In this document: piece by piece, positions 53,109 through 61,139 of the stretch
How positions within the stretch are numbered: the stretch's first letter is position 1
How the letters are laid out: each line of letters begins with the position of its first letter
Assembly: GCF_006965485.1 (NCBI RefSeq)
Contig: NZ_CP041360.1
Location: forward strand, 6,676,501-6,740,500
DNA from: Spirosoma sp. KCTC 42546
GTDB lineage: Bacteria; Bacteroidota; Bacteroidia; Cytophagales; Spirosomataceae
DNA length: 64,000 nt
Reading direction: 5' to 3'
The notes under the pieces: generated by a model
The model's input: the letters and a program-made list of their open reading frames with translations, nothing else
Databases searched by the model: none
Told to the model about the DNA's origin: nothing
Translations under genes and position numbers: made by a program

Positions 53109-54500
53109 TTAAAAACTCTGTAAAAACGAAACAAGACTTTCTTCTTTAGTTAACTGAAGTTTTTTCTTAATTCGAAAACGCGCCACATTTACACTGTCTG
53201 CATTGATATTGATCAGTGTGGCCACCTGTTTTTGAGTTAGGTTCATTTTAGCATAGGCACACTGTTTTAGTTCAAGTGCCGATAAGTCAGGAGCGAGTGT
53301 TTGTAGTTTAGTAAAGAAAAGTGGGTGTACAGCCTCAAAATGAGTCATAAAATTTTCCCAGCTTTCATCGTTACTCAGATTTTGATCAATGTGTCGAATC
53401 ATCTTTTTTAATTCATGTTTGACCGTTTCCTCCTCTGTTAATCGTTGGGTTTCGAGCAATCGATTTTTAATATCATATAGAATCTGGCTCTTTTGCTCTA
53501 CAAGCATGGTATTTGTAACTAATTCACGCGCCTTGCTTTCTGTATCCGCTTCCGCTAGTCGGCGTGTTTCGATCTCTAACAGGTTTTGTTGTTTTAGTAA
53601 TTGATTTTGAAGGTTTCGGGTTTTGGCGCGTTGCCAAAATATGCCCCCTCCTACTCCTATAAGGCTAAACAGGGTGACAATCAGTAACCGCTGGTTCTTT
53701 TTTTCTGTTTCGAGCGCGTGTATAGCTTGTTCTTTCTTTTCGGTTTCATATTTAGTGCTGAGTTTAGTTAACTCCTTCAGGTTAGTCTCGCTAAATAGGC
53801 TATCTCGGAGCTGGACATTTTTTTCATAATAGGCCAGGGCTTTAGGGTAGTTGCCTTGTTTCTTATAAAGTTTGTAAAGGGTGTGTGTAATCTCCTGTTG
53901 ATACTGGGCATTTTTGGCAGTTTCTGAACGCTGATAGGCTGATTCAAGTAGCTTCTGGGCCTCTGCCAATTTCCCTTTCTTCATATAAATAGACCCCAGT
54001 AAGAGTGGTATACTAATGAAGTGATCAGGGTAGCTATATTTTTCGATTAAAGGCTGTGCTTTCAAGAGCAGAGTTTCGGCTTTATTGTACTGCTGGGCCT
54101 TATAGAACAACTCCGCTTTCATATAAAGTAATCGAGCATATACATCATCGACCATGTGCATGTTTGGGTATCGCTCAAACCCAACATTGACCCAATAGAT
54201 TGCACGATCTACTACTGAATAATAATAGGCCGTTTCGGATAGGGTTAGATACCCTCTAAGCTCCCCTTGATCAAATTGATTCTGTTTTGCGAGTTCAATG
54301 GCTTCGAGAGTATACTGTTTAACCTTATTGGAATCCGTTCGCACAAAATACCCGGCCATATCCAACAGTTGCCTGACACGGGCAGTATCAGATTTTGCCG
54401 GGCTCTCTCGCAATAAGCTATCGCCTTTTTTTTGTTGCCCAAAGAGGTTAATTAGCCCACTTATAAGGATTGAAATTACAAATAAGTATACTTTTTTCAT
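53109..54500 (-). CDS. TPR-transmembrane-HTH signalling protein
   Basis: 463 residues from the ATG at 54500 (an in-frame extension upstream to 54566 lacks signal features). N-terminal signal sequence, then about six TPR units (residues ~30-240, e.g. A-E-L-F-Y-K-A-Q-Q-Y-N-K-A-E-T-L-L). A charged coiled coil and one transmembrane helix (L-L-I-V-T-L-F-S-L-I-G-V-G-G-G-I-F-W) follow, then a second coiled coil and a C-terminal LuxR/GerE-like helix-turn-helix (L-S-A-L-E-L-K-Q-C-A-Y-A-K-M-N-L-T-Q-K-Q-V-A). Such Bacteroidota proteins resemble histidine-kinase hybrids without a kinase. DNA binding while membrane-bound is inferred. Divergent from the AraC gene 100 bp away. Confidence 0.82.
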   Translation of the reverse strand: MKKVYLFVISILISGLINLFGQQKKGDSLLRESPAKSDTARVRQLLDMAGYFVRTDSNKVKQYTLEAIELAKQNQFDQGELRGYLTLSETAYYYSVVDRAIYWVNVGFERYPNMHMVDDVYARLLYMKAELFYKAQQYNKAETLLLKAQPLIEKYSYPDHFISIPLLLGSIYMKKGKLAEAQKLLESAYQRSETAKNAQYQQEITHTLYKLYKKQGNYPKALAYYEKNVQLRDSLFSETNLKELTKLSTKYETEKKEQAIHALETEKKNQRLLIVTLFSLIGVGGGIFWQRAKTRNLQNQLLKQQNLLEIETRRLAEADTESKARELVTNTMLVEQKSQILYDIKNRLLETQRLTEEETVKHELKKMIRHIDQNLSNDESWENFMTHFEAVHPLFFTKLQTLAPDLSALELKQCAYAKMNLTQKQVATLININADSVNVARFRIKKKLQLTKEESLVSFLQSF

Positions 54501-54600
54501 GTTACGGTAGTTTTGTAATGCATTTGTAATGAGCATTACTGACCAAGCCAGGCTTGGTAATCCCATTTTTGTTGAACGAAATTAATGCTTGTACTTAAAG

Positions 54601-55482
54601 ATGAAAACCGTAGAGCACGACTTTGTCCAACTTAGGACAGATGACCTTGCGCCCTTTTATAACCTATCCGAGGATGAGCAATTTACACTCATTGAGCTGG
54701 CAGCTATAGACGCCCCCATTCAAGTTTTTATTATTGATACTACCCGTAATAGAGCGATTGAATTACGCGATCTAATTCCATCAATTGTAAGCTCCAATCA
54801 CTACTGTTTAGTTAGTGGGGACTTTTCAACTGAAAGCTATTTTGTTCAGTATCAAGATTATGTGTGGCTTAAGCCAGGTAGTGAGTTTTCTGTGTTGTTA
54901 AAGCCTGCTATTCGGCAACGTATAGTGGTTATTATGTTACCTAAAAACACGCTAATTTCTTATCTATCCGTTCTGCCGGACGATATGTCGACTTTTACGC
55001 TAGTTCCAGCATCGAAACCCTTTGCGGATCATGTACGGCTTATCTTCTCAGATCATAAAGACCCATTCATTCGGCAATTGCGCCAATATAATGGAATCAC
55101 TCAGCTTATCCACGATTACTATAAGGAAGCAGAGGACCAGCTTAACTTGAAGCTACACGATATTATTAAAATTAAAGAGATAGAAGCCTTTATATGTCAC
55201 AACTTATCTAAACCGCTACCTCCTGTTAGCGAGTTAGCTCAACAGGCTGGAATGAGTGTTACACGGTTTACCGAACGATTTAAGCAAGTGTATGGTCAGC
55301 CAATTTATCAATATCATTTAGAGAAAAGGCTTGAGTACGCCAAAGAATTACTACAAACGCGAGCTTATTCAATTTGGCAATTAGCTTATATGGTCGGGTT
55401 TAAATATAGTGCTGGTTTCAATAAAGCTTTCCAAAAATACACCGGTCAAAGCCCTTCTGCCTTTATAGGAAAATCGATGTAG
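54601..55482 (+). CDS. AraC family transcriptional regulator
   Basis: 293 residues from the ATG at 54601; a TTG 12 bp upstream is less likely. The N-terminal ~180 residues are a cupin-like sensing region without strong matches. The C-terminal ~100 residues hold the AraC double helix-turn-helix: V-S-E-L-A-Q-Q-A-G-M-S-V-T-R-F-T-E-R-F-K-Q-V-Y-G in the first, and I-W-Q-L-A-Y-M-V-G-F-K-Y-S-A-G-F-N-K-A-F-Q-K-Y-T-G-Q-S-P in the second. The signature G-F and F-x-K-x-x-G-x-S-P are intact. It may control the divergent TPR/HTH gene or the nearby surface-protein genes; the sequence gives no direct proof. Confidence 0.9.
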   Translation: MKTVEHDFVQLRTDDLAPFYNLSEDEQFTLIELAAIDAPIQVFIIDTTRNRAIELRDLIPSIVSSNHYCLVSGDFSTESYFVQYQDYVWLKPGSEFSVLLKPAIRQRIVVIMLPKNTLISYLSVLPDDMSTFTLVPASKPFADHVRLIFSDHKDPFIRQLRQYNGITQLIHDYYKEAEDQLNLKLHDIIKIKEIEAFICHNLSKPLPPVSELAQQAGMSVTRFTERFKQVYGQPIYQYHLEKRLEYAKELLQTRAYSIWQLAYMVGFKYSAGFNKAFQKYTGQSPSAFIGKSM

Positions 55483-55843
55483 GCGTACAACGAACTATAT
55501 AGAATACTAGTGTAGTAGTAATAATGGCTTTAAATTACTTGGCTTCAGGGACTATTAGTAAATTTATTAATTCATACCTCGCACATCAGCCTGCCGTGCG
55601 TTGAAAATATCAAATAAGGGACTTTCTACAAAAGAAGTAGTGGAGATATAGTACAGATTTTAAAAGCAAGAATCTCTTAGGTGTCCTCAATAAATAGATG
55701 CTTATTGAGATTGGTTCCATTGAAAAAGCGTTTAATCTGAAGCCATGTAAACTAATGGGCAAATTATCAGATAAGCTTGATTGCTTACCCATTCATGTGA
55801 AAATTTCACTTTTCAGCCCCACAACTGGACGAGAAAAGGCGTT
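55483..55843. other. AT-rich intergenic stretch with one small hairpin
   Basis: CTCAATAA (55686-55693) and TTATTGAG (55702-55709) form an 8-bp stem that could end the AraC transcript. Short open frames exist here but none shows family or codon support. Confidence 0.4.
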
Positions 55844-56005
55844 GTGTCAGAAAAAAACTATAATTGTTGCACAAGTAACGAACTAAGTATACTCCTTGAC
55901 ACTCTGGAAGCCCAAAAGGGTCTGAGGGGGCGAGAACGGTTACGTATGCAACTGAAACTACTAGTCCAAATCTGTAAGAATAACGTGAATACGGGATTAG
56001 ACTGA
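55844..56005 (+). CDS. possible small protein of unknown function
   Basis: 53 residues from GTG at 55844, with AAAGG about 8 bp upstream. The product is charged and helical (L-L-D-T-L-E-A-Q-K-G-L-R-G-R-E-R-L-R-M-Q). It has a C-C pair near the N-terminus and stops 8 bp before a hairpin. No family recognised. The only support is the ribosome-site-like sequence and the following hairpin, so it may be spurious. Confidence 0.25.
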   Translation: MSEKNYNCCTSNELSILLDTLEAQKGLRGRERLRMQLKLLVQICKNNVNTGLD

Positions 56006-56013
56006 GTTTGTTT

Positions 56014-56029
56014 TGGCCCTGACGGGCCA
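56014..56029 (+). terminator. short GC hairpin
   Basis: TGGCCC-TGAC-GGGCCA, followed by TTTCT, just after the possible small gene. Confidence 0.45.
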
Positions 56030-56071
56030 TTTCTATTACCGTAACCGTCTCACGTTAATAATAGTACAGGT

Positions 56072-56110
56072 TAATCAAACGTAGCCAGACTCGCTGGCTA
56101 CGTTTGATTA
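56072..56110. terminator. perfect 17-bp-stem hairpin, probably bidirectional terminator
   Basis: TAATCAAACGTAGCCAG and its exact complement surround ACTCG. It lies 79 bp past the stop of the minus-strand gene that ends at 56189 and between convergent reading directions. There is no long U tract, so a processing or attenuation role is also possible. Confidence 0.6.
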
Positions 56111-56188
56111 TACTCAAAACGAATCTCATTTTTCGCAAACTCCTTGGTAAAAAATCTCCAGAATACTACTGCAAATGATCGACTGCCT

Positions 56189-58081
56189 TTACCGTACTCG
56201 TTCAACTGCGATGGGGAAACATTCGCCGGGTGGACAGGGGGTAGTCGTACAACTTTGGGGAGCAGTATAGGTCACGGTGGTACTGTTACAACCACTCATA
56301 CTAGCCGAAACGGTATGCACTATGCCATCCGAATTTAGCCCCGTCAATGAAAAACTGGCTGTAGCCTGATTAGCCGCCACCGACACTACCGTCGAGGTAC
56401 TACCATCACTAACGGTCAGGTTACCAGCTGCCGCATTGCTTAGATCTATGGTACCTGTCAGTGTATACAGGTTGGAAGCCGTATTGCAAAGCCCCGGTAT
56501 GACCGTTGCTGTTAACGAACAGATAGGGGCTGTTCCAATCTGTAGCATAGCCAGGGGCATAGTAACCGAACAACTCTGGCTATCGGTGACATGTAGGGTC
56601 GTTGAGAAACTACCTGACGTGGTGGGTACACCACTGAGAACCCCTGTGCTGGCGTTAAGCGTTAACCCAGTGGGCCAATTATTGCTGTCCATCGAGAAGG
56701 TGTACGGGCCAGTGCCTCCGGTTGTGGTCAGGGTGGCGCTATAGGGTTGCCCGACAGTACCGGCAGGCAGGCTGCTCGTCGTCAGGCTCACTGAGCAGGC
56801 CGTCGTTGACTGAATCGAAATAGACGTAGCGGTTGTACAGGGACCGGTGATGCAGGTGGTCGAGTAGACGTTCGTGCCAGTGGTGGGGGTGACCACAATG
56901 CTGAGCACTCTGTCGCCAGTTGACCAGGCAATCGTGCCGGTACAGCCCACAGCGACCAGATTGACGGGGGTGCCCGCGGCTACCAGGGTGCTACTGGTTT
57001 GCAGACTCAGAACCGTGGGCACCATGACCGTCACGGTGCCCACGGCGGTAGCGCTTGAGGCAGCCGTTGTGCAGGTGGCCGTGTAGCTGGTGTTGGTCGT
57101 GAGAGCCGGTGTCACAAGGGTGGGTCCTGTATCACCGGTGTTCCAGCTTACGGTACCCGTACACGTAATAGCGGTCAGGGTAGCGGAACTGCCGGCACAG
57201 ATTATAGCCGAAGAGGCTATAATCGAGGCTGCATCTGTGCAGGAAGCCGGGGCGGTGTAGGTGGCTGTAGCTGTGCTGCAACCAGGCAAGCTCACCGTTA
57301 CGGTATGACTAACTCCATCAGAGGTTAGGCCCTGTAGGGAAAAGTTGGCCGTGGACTGATTCGCCGTCACCGCCACTACGGTTGAGATGTTGCCGTCGCT
57401 AACCGTCAGGTTACCAGCAACTGCATTACGTAGGTTTACTGTACATGACAGGCTGTATTGGTTGGTGGCCGCATCACACGGGCTGGGTGTAGCCGTCGTT
57501 GTTAGTGAACAGATGGGCGTGCAGGCAAGAACACCCGCCTGGTTGACACCTACATACTGGCCCTGTTGAATCTGAAGGACGCCATTGTTGGCCGGGACGG
57601 CATTAAAACTACTAAACGCCGGGTTGACTACTAACGCGGGGTTTCCATCTGGATTACTCACCTTGAAGGTAAGCGTGCCGATACTGATCCAGTCGGCATT
57701 CGTAATCAGGGGGCAACTCGTGGATGAACTATTGAGCACCATCGTCAGATTGAACAGGCCGGGCGTTGATCCATCGAAACTATGGGCATCCCACAAAGCT
57801 TGTCCTCCACAAAGACTATTCGTATCGAAATTGAGCGACTGATAGCTAACAAAGGTTAGCGAAGCCGGATCATAGCTTAGAAAAATAGAGGAAGTACCGA
57901 TCGAAAAGGAGGTGGCATCGCTTGCCCGAATTTGCATCGTGGCCGTATATTGGCCAGTCGCACAATCCAATTGTGTCGAGAATCTCAGGTCGGCAGTTTG
58001 TGCCCGCAGCGAAGAGGACGCCAAACAGATTACCAGTAAACCCAACAGGGTGCTAAGTAGTATAAGTCGAAAATTATTCAT
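56189..58081 (-). CDS. exported Ig-like protein with cohesin-like N-terminus and CPPxxC tail
   Basis: 630 residues. Signal peptide ends S-L-R-A-Q. Residues ~30-185 form a beta-sandwich with F-L-S-Y-D-P-A-S-L-T-F and I-G-T-L-T-F-K-V-S-N, like cohesin or carbohydrate-binding domains. Then: a ~93-residue Cys-bracketed domain (opens C-S-L-T-T-T-A-T-P), an Ig-like pair of the V-S-W-N-T-G-D-T-G type, a He_PIG domain (S-L-P-A-G-T-V-G-Q-P-Y-S-A-T-L), a second Cys-bracketed domain, and the tail C-P-P-G-E-C-F-P-I-A-V-E-R-V-R. It starts 35 bp after the metalloprotease gene, so the two form one operon. The shared modules and tail link it to the giant proteins. Confidence 0.82.
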   Translation of the reverse strand: MNNFRLILLSTLLGLLVICLASSSLRAQTADLRFSTQLDCATGQYTATMQIRASDATSFSIGTSSIFLSYDPASLTFVSYQSLNFDTNSLCGGQALWDAHSFDGSTPGLFNLTMVLNSSSTSCPLITNADWISIGTLTFKVSNPDGNPALVVNPAFSSFNAVPANNGVLQIQQGQYVGVNQAGVLACTPICSLTTTATPSPCDAATNQYSLSCTVNLRNAVAGNLTVSDGNISTVVAVTANQSTANFSLQGLTSDGVSHTVTVSLPGCSTATATYTAPASCTDAASIIASSAIICAGSSATLTAITCTGTVSWNTGDTGPTLVTPALTTNTSYTATCTTAASSATAVGTVTVMVPTVLSLQTSSTLVAAGTPVNLVAVGCTGTIAWSTGDRVLSIVVTPTTGTNVYSTTCITGPCTTATSISIQSTTACSVSLTTSSLPAGTVGQPYSATLTTTGGTGPYTFSMDSNNWPTGLTLNASTGVLSGVPTTSGSFSTTLHVTDSQSCSVTMPLAMLQIGTAPICSLTATVIPGLCNTASNLYTLTGTIDLSNAAAGNLTVSDGSTSTVVSVAANQATASFSLTGLNSDGIVHTVSASMSGCNSTTVTYTAPQSCTTTPCPPGECFPIAVERVR

Positions 58082-58116
58082 GATGGTGGTTTAGAAATGA
58101 CCTCAAATTTGTATTC

Positions 58117-60906
58117 TTATAGACCGGGCGTTCCTATTTTGGACCGGTTGAGTACCCAGCGATTGAAATCCTGATTATTAACGACTCCATTACCATCAGC
58201 GTCGATAGACAGGTAACGACCCACAGCCGATGCATTCACTTTCCATCGGTTATAATCTGTACTGTTGATTACATCGTTGGCGTCATAATCCCCTGAATAC
58301 ATTGCCAGTTTTGCCCCTATGAGCACAAGTTGCGACGTTCCCCGAGCGGCAGTGGCATCGGTCGTAAAATCAACGAGCTGGTTGTTGGCGATGGGTTGGT
58401 TCGATAGAATAGCCAGGTGGCTCCGGTGATGGATTGAGGCATAAATTGGTTCCGACACGGAGGAGAATATAACACCTTCAGTTCCGTCGGTATTAATCAG
58501 CACTCCATCATTTCGCACAAAGGCGGCTTTCCGGGCCAATACGCTACCCGCTGCATTTCGGGCTACAACCAGCACCCAGTCGGTCACATTGGCCGGGAAT
58601 GACGAAACTTGTTCAGAGCCCGTGTAAGACCAGGGCATCGACGAATAAGGCTGCTGTTTGGGAATCAGATTCGAAGAAACCAGCAAGGTATGCATCAGTC
58701 CAGTCTGGGCATCGGTAAACCCTTCGAGCAGTAGTTTTGCCCGAACTACTATAGACTGCGGACAATTGACTATCAGAACGGAAGTACTTGCCTTACTCGT
58801 ACAACCAATATCGCTGGTGATCGTAACTGAATAGGTACCGGATGCCGCAACAATGAGGCTGGAACTGGTCTGGCCAGTATTCCACAAATATTGGCTTCCC
58901 TGGCTGGCGACAACTGTCAGGGATTGTCCACTACAGGTTGAAGCCGATGAGGGCGAAATACTTGCCGTTACTTCTGTTGGCTGCCCAACGGTTACAACCA
59001 GACTTTGGCTACAGGCCGCATTGGTTACAATAGCCGTATAACTGCCCGCCGATAAGTTGGTGAAGGTGCCCGTTGCATTCGACTGGTTATTCAGTGAATA
59101 CGAGAACGGAGCCGTGCCGCCAACTGCGGTCAGGCTAACAGCCCCATCCTGATTGCCCACACAGTGAACCGGTGTTGCAGCGGCAACCAGGCTGAAACAG
59201 GTCGCCGGATTGGGGTTAGGCCCATCTATTACGATCGTGTAGTCTTCCGTTTCTCCATAGTTGTAGGGATCACACGGGCTCACGACTAATCCGTCTGACG
59301 CGTATTGACTCCGTAGCCGAAGCTTGGTCGGGCCTGCGCTCGCAGAAGCAGGTATCGTGATCGTACTCACCAGTGAGGGGGCAAGATACTGGGTAGGCGA
59401 CGACTGAAACAGTCGCTCCGTATCGCTAAAGATGCCATCCCGATTACTATCAAGCCAAATAGATAGATGCTGTTTGATATAACTTCCGGTATTCCCTGTA
59501 ACAGCACTGGCCGTGAACGAATACACATGACTGGGCTGTGCGTTAAGCTGAGTAGCGGTAAAGTCTGAGTAACCCGCAGGACCAGCCCCCGTTGCCACAG
59601 ACCGTAGCGTAGACTGACTGCCCGTCAGGATAAAATCATCAATTTTCGGTTTAAAGTTGCTAACGGGCCAGGTATATACGGGTATACAATAAAACAGTCC
59701 AGAATTGAGGCTAACGACCTGACTATACTGGCTTGATGCGTTTGACGCTTTGACGCGGTAATAATAAGTCGTATTTGCGGTCAGGTTGCCATCTACAAAT
59801 GAAAACAAGCCCGGTGACAGACTCCCAATAACCGTAAAGTTCGTTGTCGGTTCGAGCGACCGTTCGATGAGAAAACCGGCGGCATCACTTCCAGCATACG
59901 CAAACTGGATCTGTGCCCCACCCGACTGTATACTGGCGACAAGATTTGTGGGAGCCGAAACCGGGTTATTGGCGCATAGTAGCGCGTATTCATTGCCGGG
60001 ATTGAGCCGCAGACTTATACCGTCTGTTATGCGGGCATACTGCCCAGGAGTAAATGTATAGCCATTGGCACAGGAAAAATAATAGGACATAATATTGGAG
60101 ACCAACGGCTTGAACAAGTCTCCGTTAGCATCCGTAGTTGTTCCGGAATAAGTACAACCCGACACCGTGGCGCCTGGCCTATTATAGGGGTCGGCAGGTG
60201 TATCACAAACAAAGTCTCCGGCAGTATCACAATTGGGGGCGAATGGTCTACCCTGTTGCGATTCGTCGGGGCGAATCACTAATTCACGGTTGGCAACCGT
60301 ACTACTCTGATTACTTTGAAAGGTATGGTACAGGTTGAAATAATGCCCCAGTTCATGGCTTAGCGTATACTCCGTTACCTGGCTGGCTTTCACAAATACC
60401 CGGTTCGAGATAGCCAGCGAGCTTGGAAAATACGCATAACCTGTGGCCTGGTTACCGCCATAACTTAGTGTATTGGTCAGGTAAACATTGATGGCATAGG
60501 ATACATCGTTTGCGTTAGCCAATAGACTTTCCTCGCTATTATCATAATCGAACAGGGCTGTATTATCGATGTAATGCGGTTGGGCACCACACAAATAAAA
60601 GGCCATACCCACCGGCTGATATAACTGGTTCAGTAGTACCAAGGCCTGGTTCAGGCTCGCTACACTGGCCCCTCCGGTTCCATCGCTCCGACGAACGACA
60701 TGAAACCGAATAGGCATGTATTGAACCTGAGCTGCACGCCGGGCAGATAGGGCTCGTGTACGCTGTGCAAGTAAATTTTCTTGCCGTGTAAGTTGATCGT
60801 CGGAAAGCTGGGGCGTAGCGCAACTTTCCTGTGCTATACTCCAGCTACTTATCAAAAGTAGGTGTACAGTTAGTAAGATAGCAATAGCTATAGTAACCCT
60901 AAACAT
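58117..60906 (-). CDS. secreted M43-type metalloprotease with FnIII, GEVED, SprB and dockerin-like domains
   Basis: 929 residues. Signal peptide ends S-W-S-I-A-Q. The catalytic domain has the zinc site H-E-L-G-H-Y-F-N-L-Y-H at residues 184-194, the Cys-rich C-D-T-A-G-D-F-V-C-D-T-P-A-D-P segment and the Met-turn S-N-I-M-S-Y-Y, all typical of M43 pappalysin/cytophagalysin enzymes. It is followed by a fibronectin-III domain, a GEVED domain (N-Y-G-E-T-E-D-Y-T), a SprB-like repeat (G-G-T-A-P-F-S-Y-S-L-N) and an Ig-like domain. At the end are two Ca-loop segments (D-Y-D-A-N-D-V-I-N-S-T-D-Y and D-A-D-G-N-G-V-V-N-N-Q-D-F) that look like a dockerin type I pair. No T9SS type-A domain is visible. It heads the operon with the downstream cohesin-like protein. 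Confidence 0.9.
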   Translation of the reverse strand: MFRVTIAIAILLTVHLLLISSWSIAQESCATPQLSDDQLTRQENLLAQRTRALSARRAAQVQYMPIRFHVVRRSDGTGGASVASLNQALVLLNQLYQPVGMAFYLCGAQPHYIDNTALFDYDNSEESLLANANDVSYAINVYLTNTLSYGGNQATGYAYFPSSLAISNRVFVKASQVTEYTLSHELGHYFNLYHTFQSNQSSTVANRELVIRPDESQQGRPFAPNCDTAGDFVCDTPADPYNRPGATVSGCTYSGTTTDANGDLFKPLVSNIMSYYFSCANGYTFTPGQYARITDGISLRLNPGNEYALLCANNPVSAPTNLVASIQSGGAQIQFAYAGSDAAGFLIERSLEPTTNFTVIGSLSPGLFSFVDGNLTANTTYYYRVKASNASSQYSQVVSLNSGLFYCIPVYTWPVSNFKPKIDDFILTGSQSTLRSVATGAGPAGYSDFTATQLNAQPSHVYSFTASAVTGNTGSYIKQHLSIWLDSNRDGIFSDTERLFQSSPTQYLAPSLVSTITIPASASAGPTKLRLRSQYASDGLVVSPCDPYNYGETEDYTIVIDGPNPNPATCFSLVAAATPVHCVGNQDGAVSLTAVGGTAPFSYSLNNQSNATGTFTNLSAGSYTAIVTNAACSQSLVVTVGQPTEVTASISPSSASTCSGQSLTVVASQGSQYLWNTGQTSSSLIVAASGTYSVTITSDIGCTSKASTSVLIVNCPQSIVVRAKLLLEGFTDAQTGLMHTLLVSSNLIPKQQPYSSMPWSYTGSEQVSSFPANVTDWVLVVARNAAGSVLARKAAFVRNDGVLINTDGTEGVIFSSVSEPIYASIHHRSHLAILSNQPIANNQLVDFTTDATAARGTSQLVLIGAKLAMYSGDYDANDVINSTDYNRWKVNASAVGRYLSIDADGNGVVNNQDFNRWVLNRSKIGTPGL

Positions 60907-61030
60907 GGGTACTAAACATTAAAGTTGAACAATTAGGATACTAAATGTGTGGTATTTGTCACAACACAAACAATGTGCCAAAAAATAAAATAGTTTATAG
61001 TAAACAGATTATAAGTCACTATCTATAAAC

Positions 61031-61068
61031 AAAAAAGCGGTGCTGAGACATCTCAGCACCGCTTTTTT
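61031..61068 (-). terminator. strong rho-independent terminator
   Basis: 11-bp perfect stem (GCGGTGCTGAG and complement) flanked by six A and six T, so it can work on either strand. On the minus strand it lies 72 bp past the stop of the large gene ending at 61140 and upstream of the metalloprotease gene. Confidence 0.9.
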
Positions 61069-61139
61069 GGAATTTAAATTATTTGCTTTTACATAGGAAT
61101 TGCGCAGTTGATTGCTACCCTTTTGCTAACTACTTCACC

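Noticed and set aside
55698..55886. 62-residue plus-strand frame upstream of the possible small gene
   Set aside because: Overlaps the other small frame, lacks a ribosome-site-like sequence and shows no recognised motif.
58117..58300. CPPxxC tail searched for at the end of the metalloprotease
   Set aside because: The protein ends in a dockerin-like Ca-loop pair and then N-R-S-K-I-G-T-P-G-L; there is no Cys pair, so it is excluded from the tail group.
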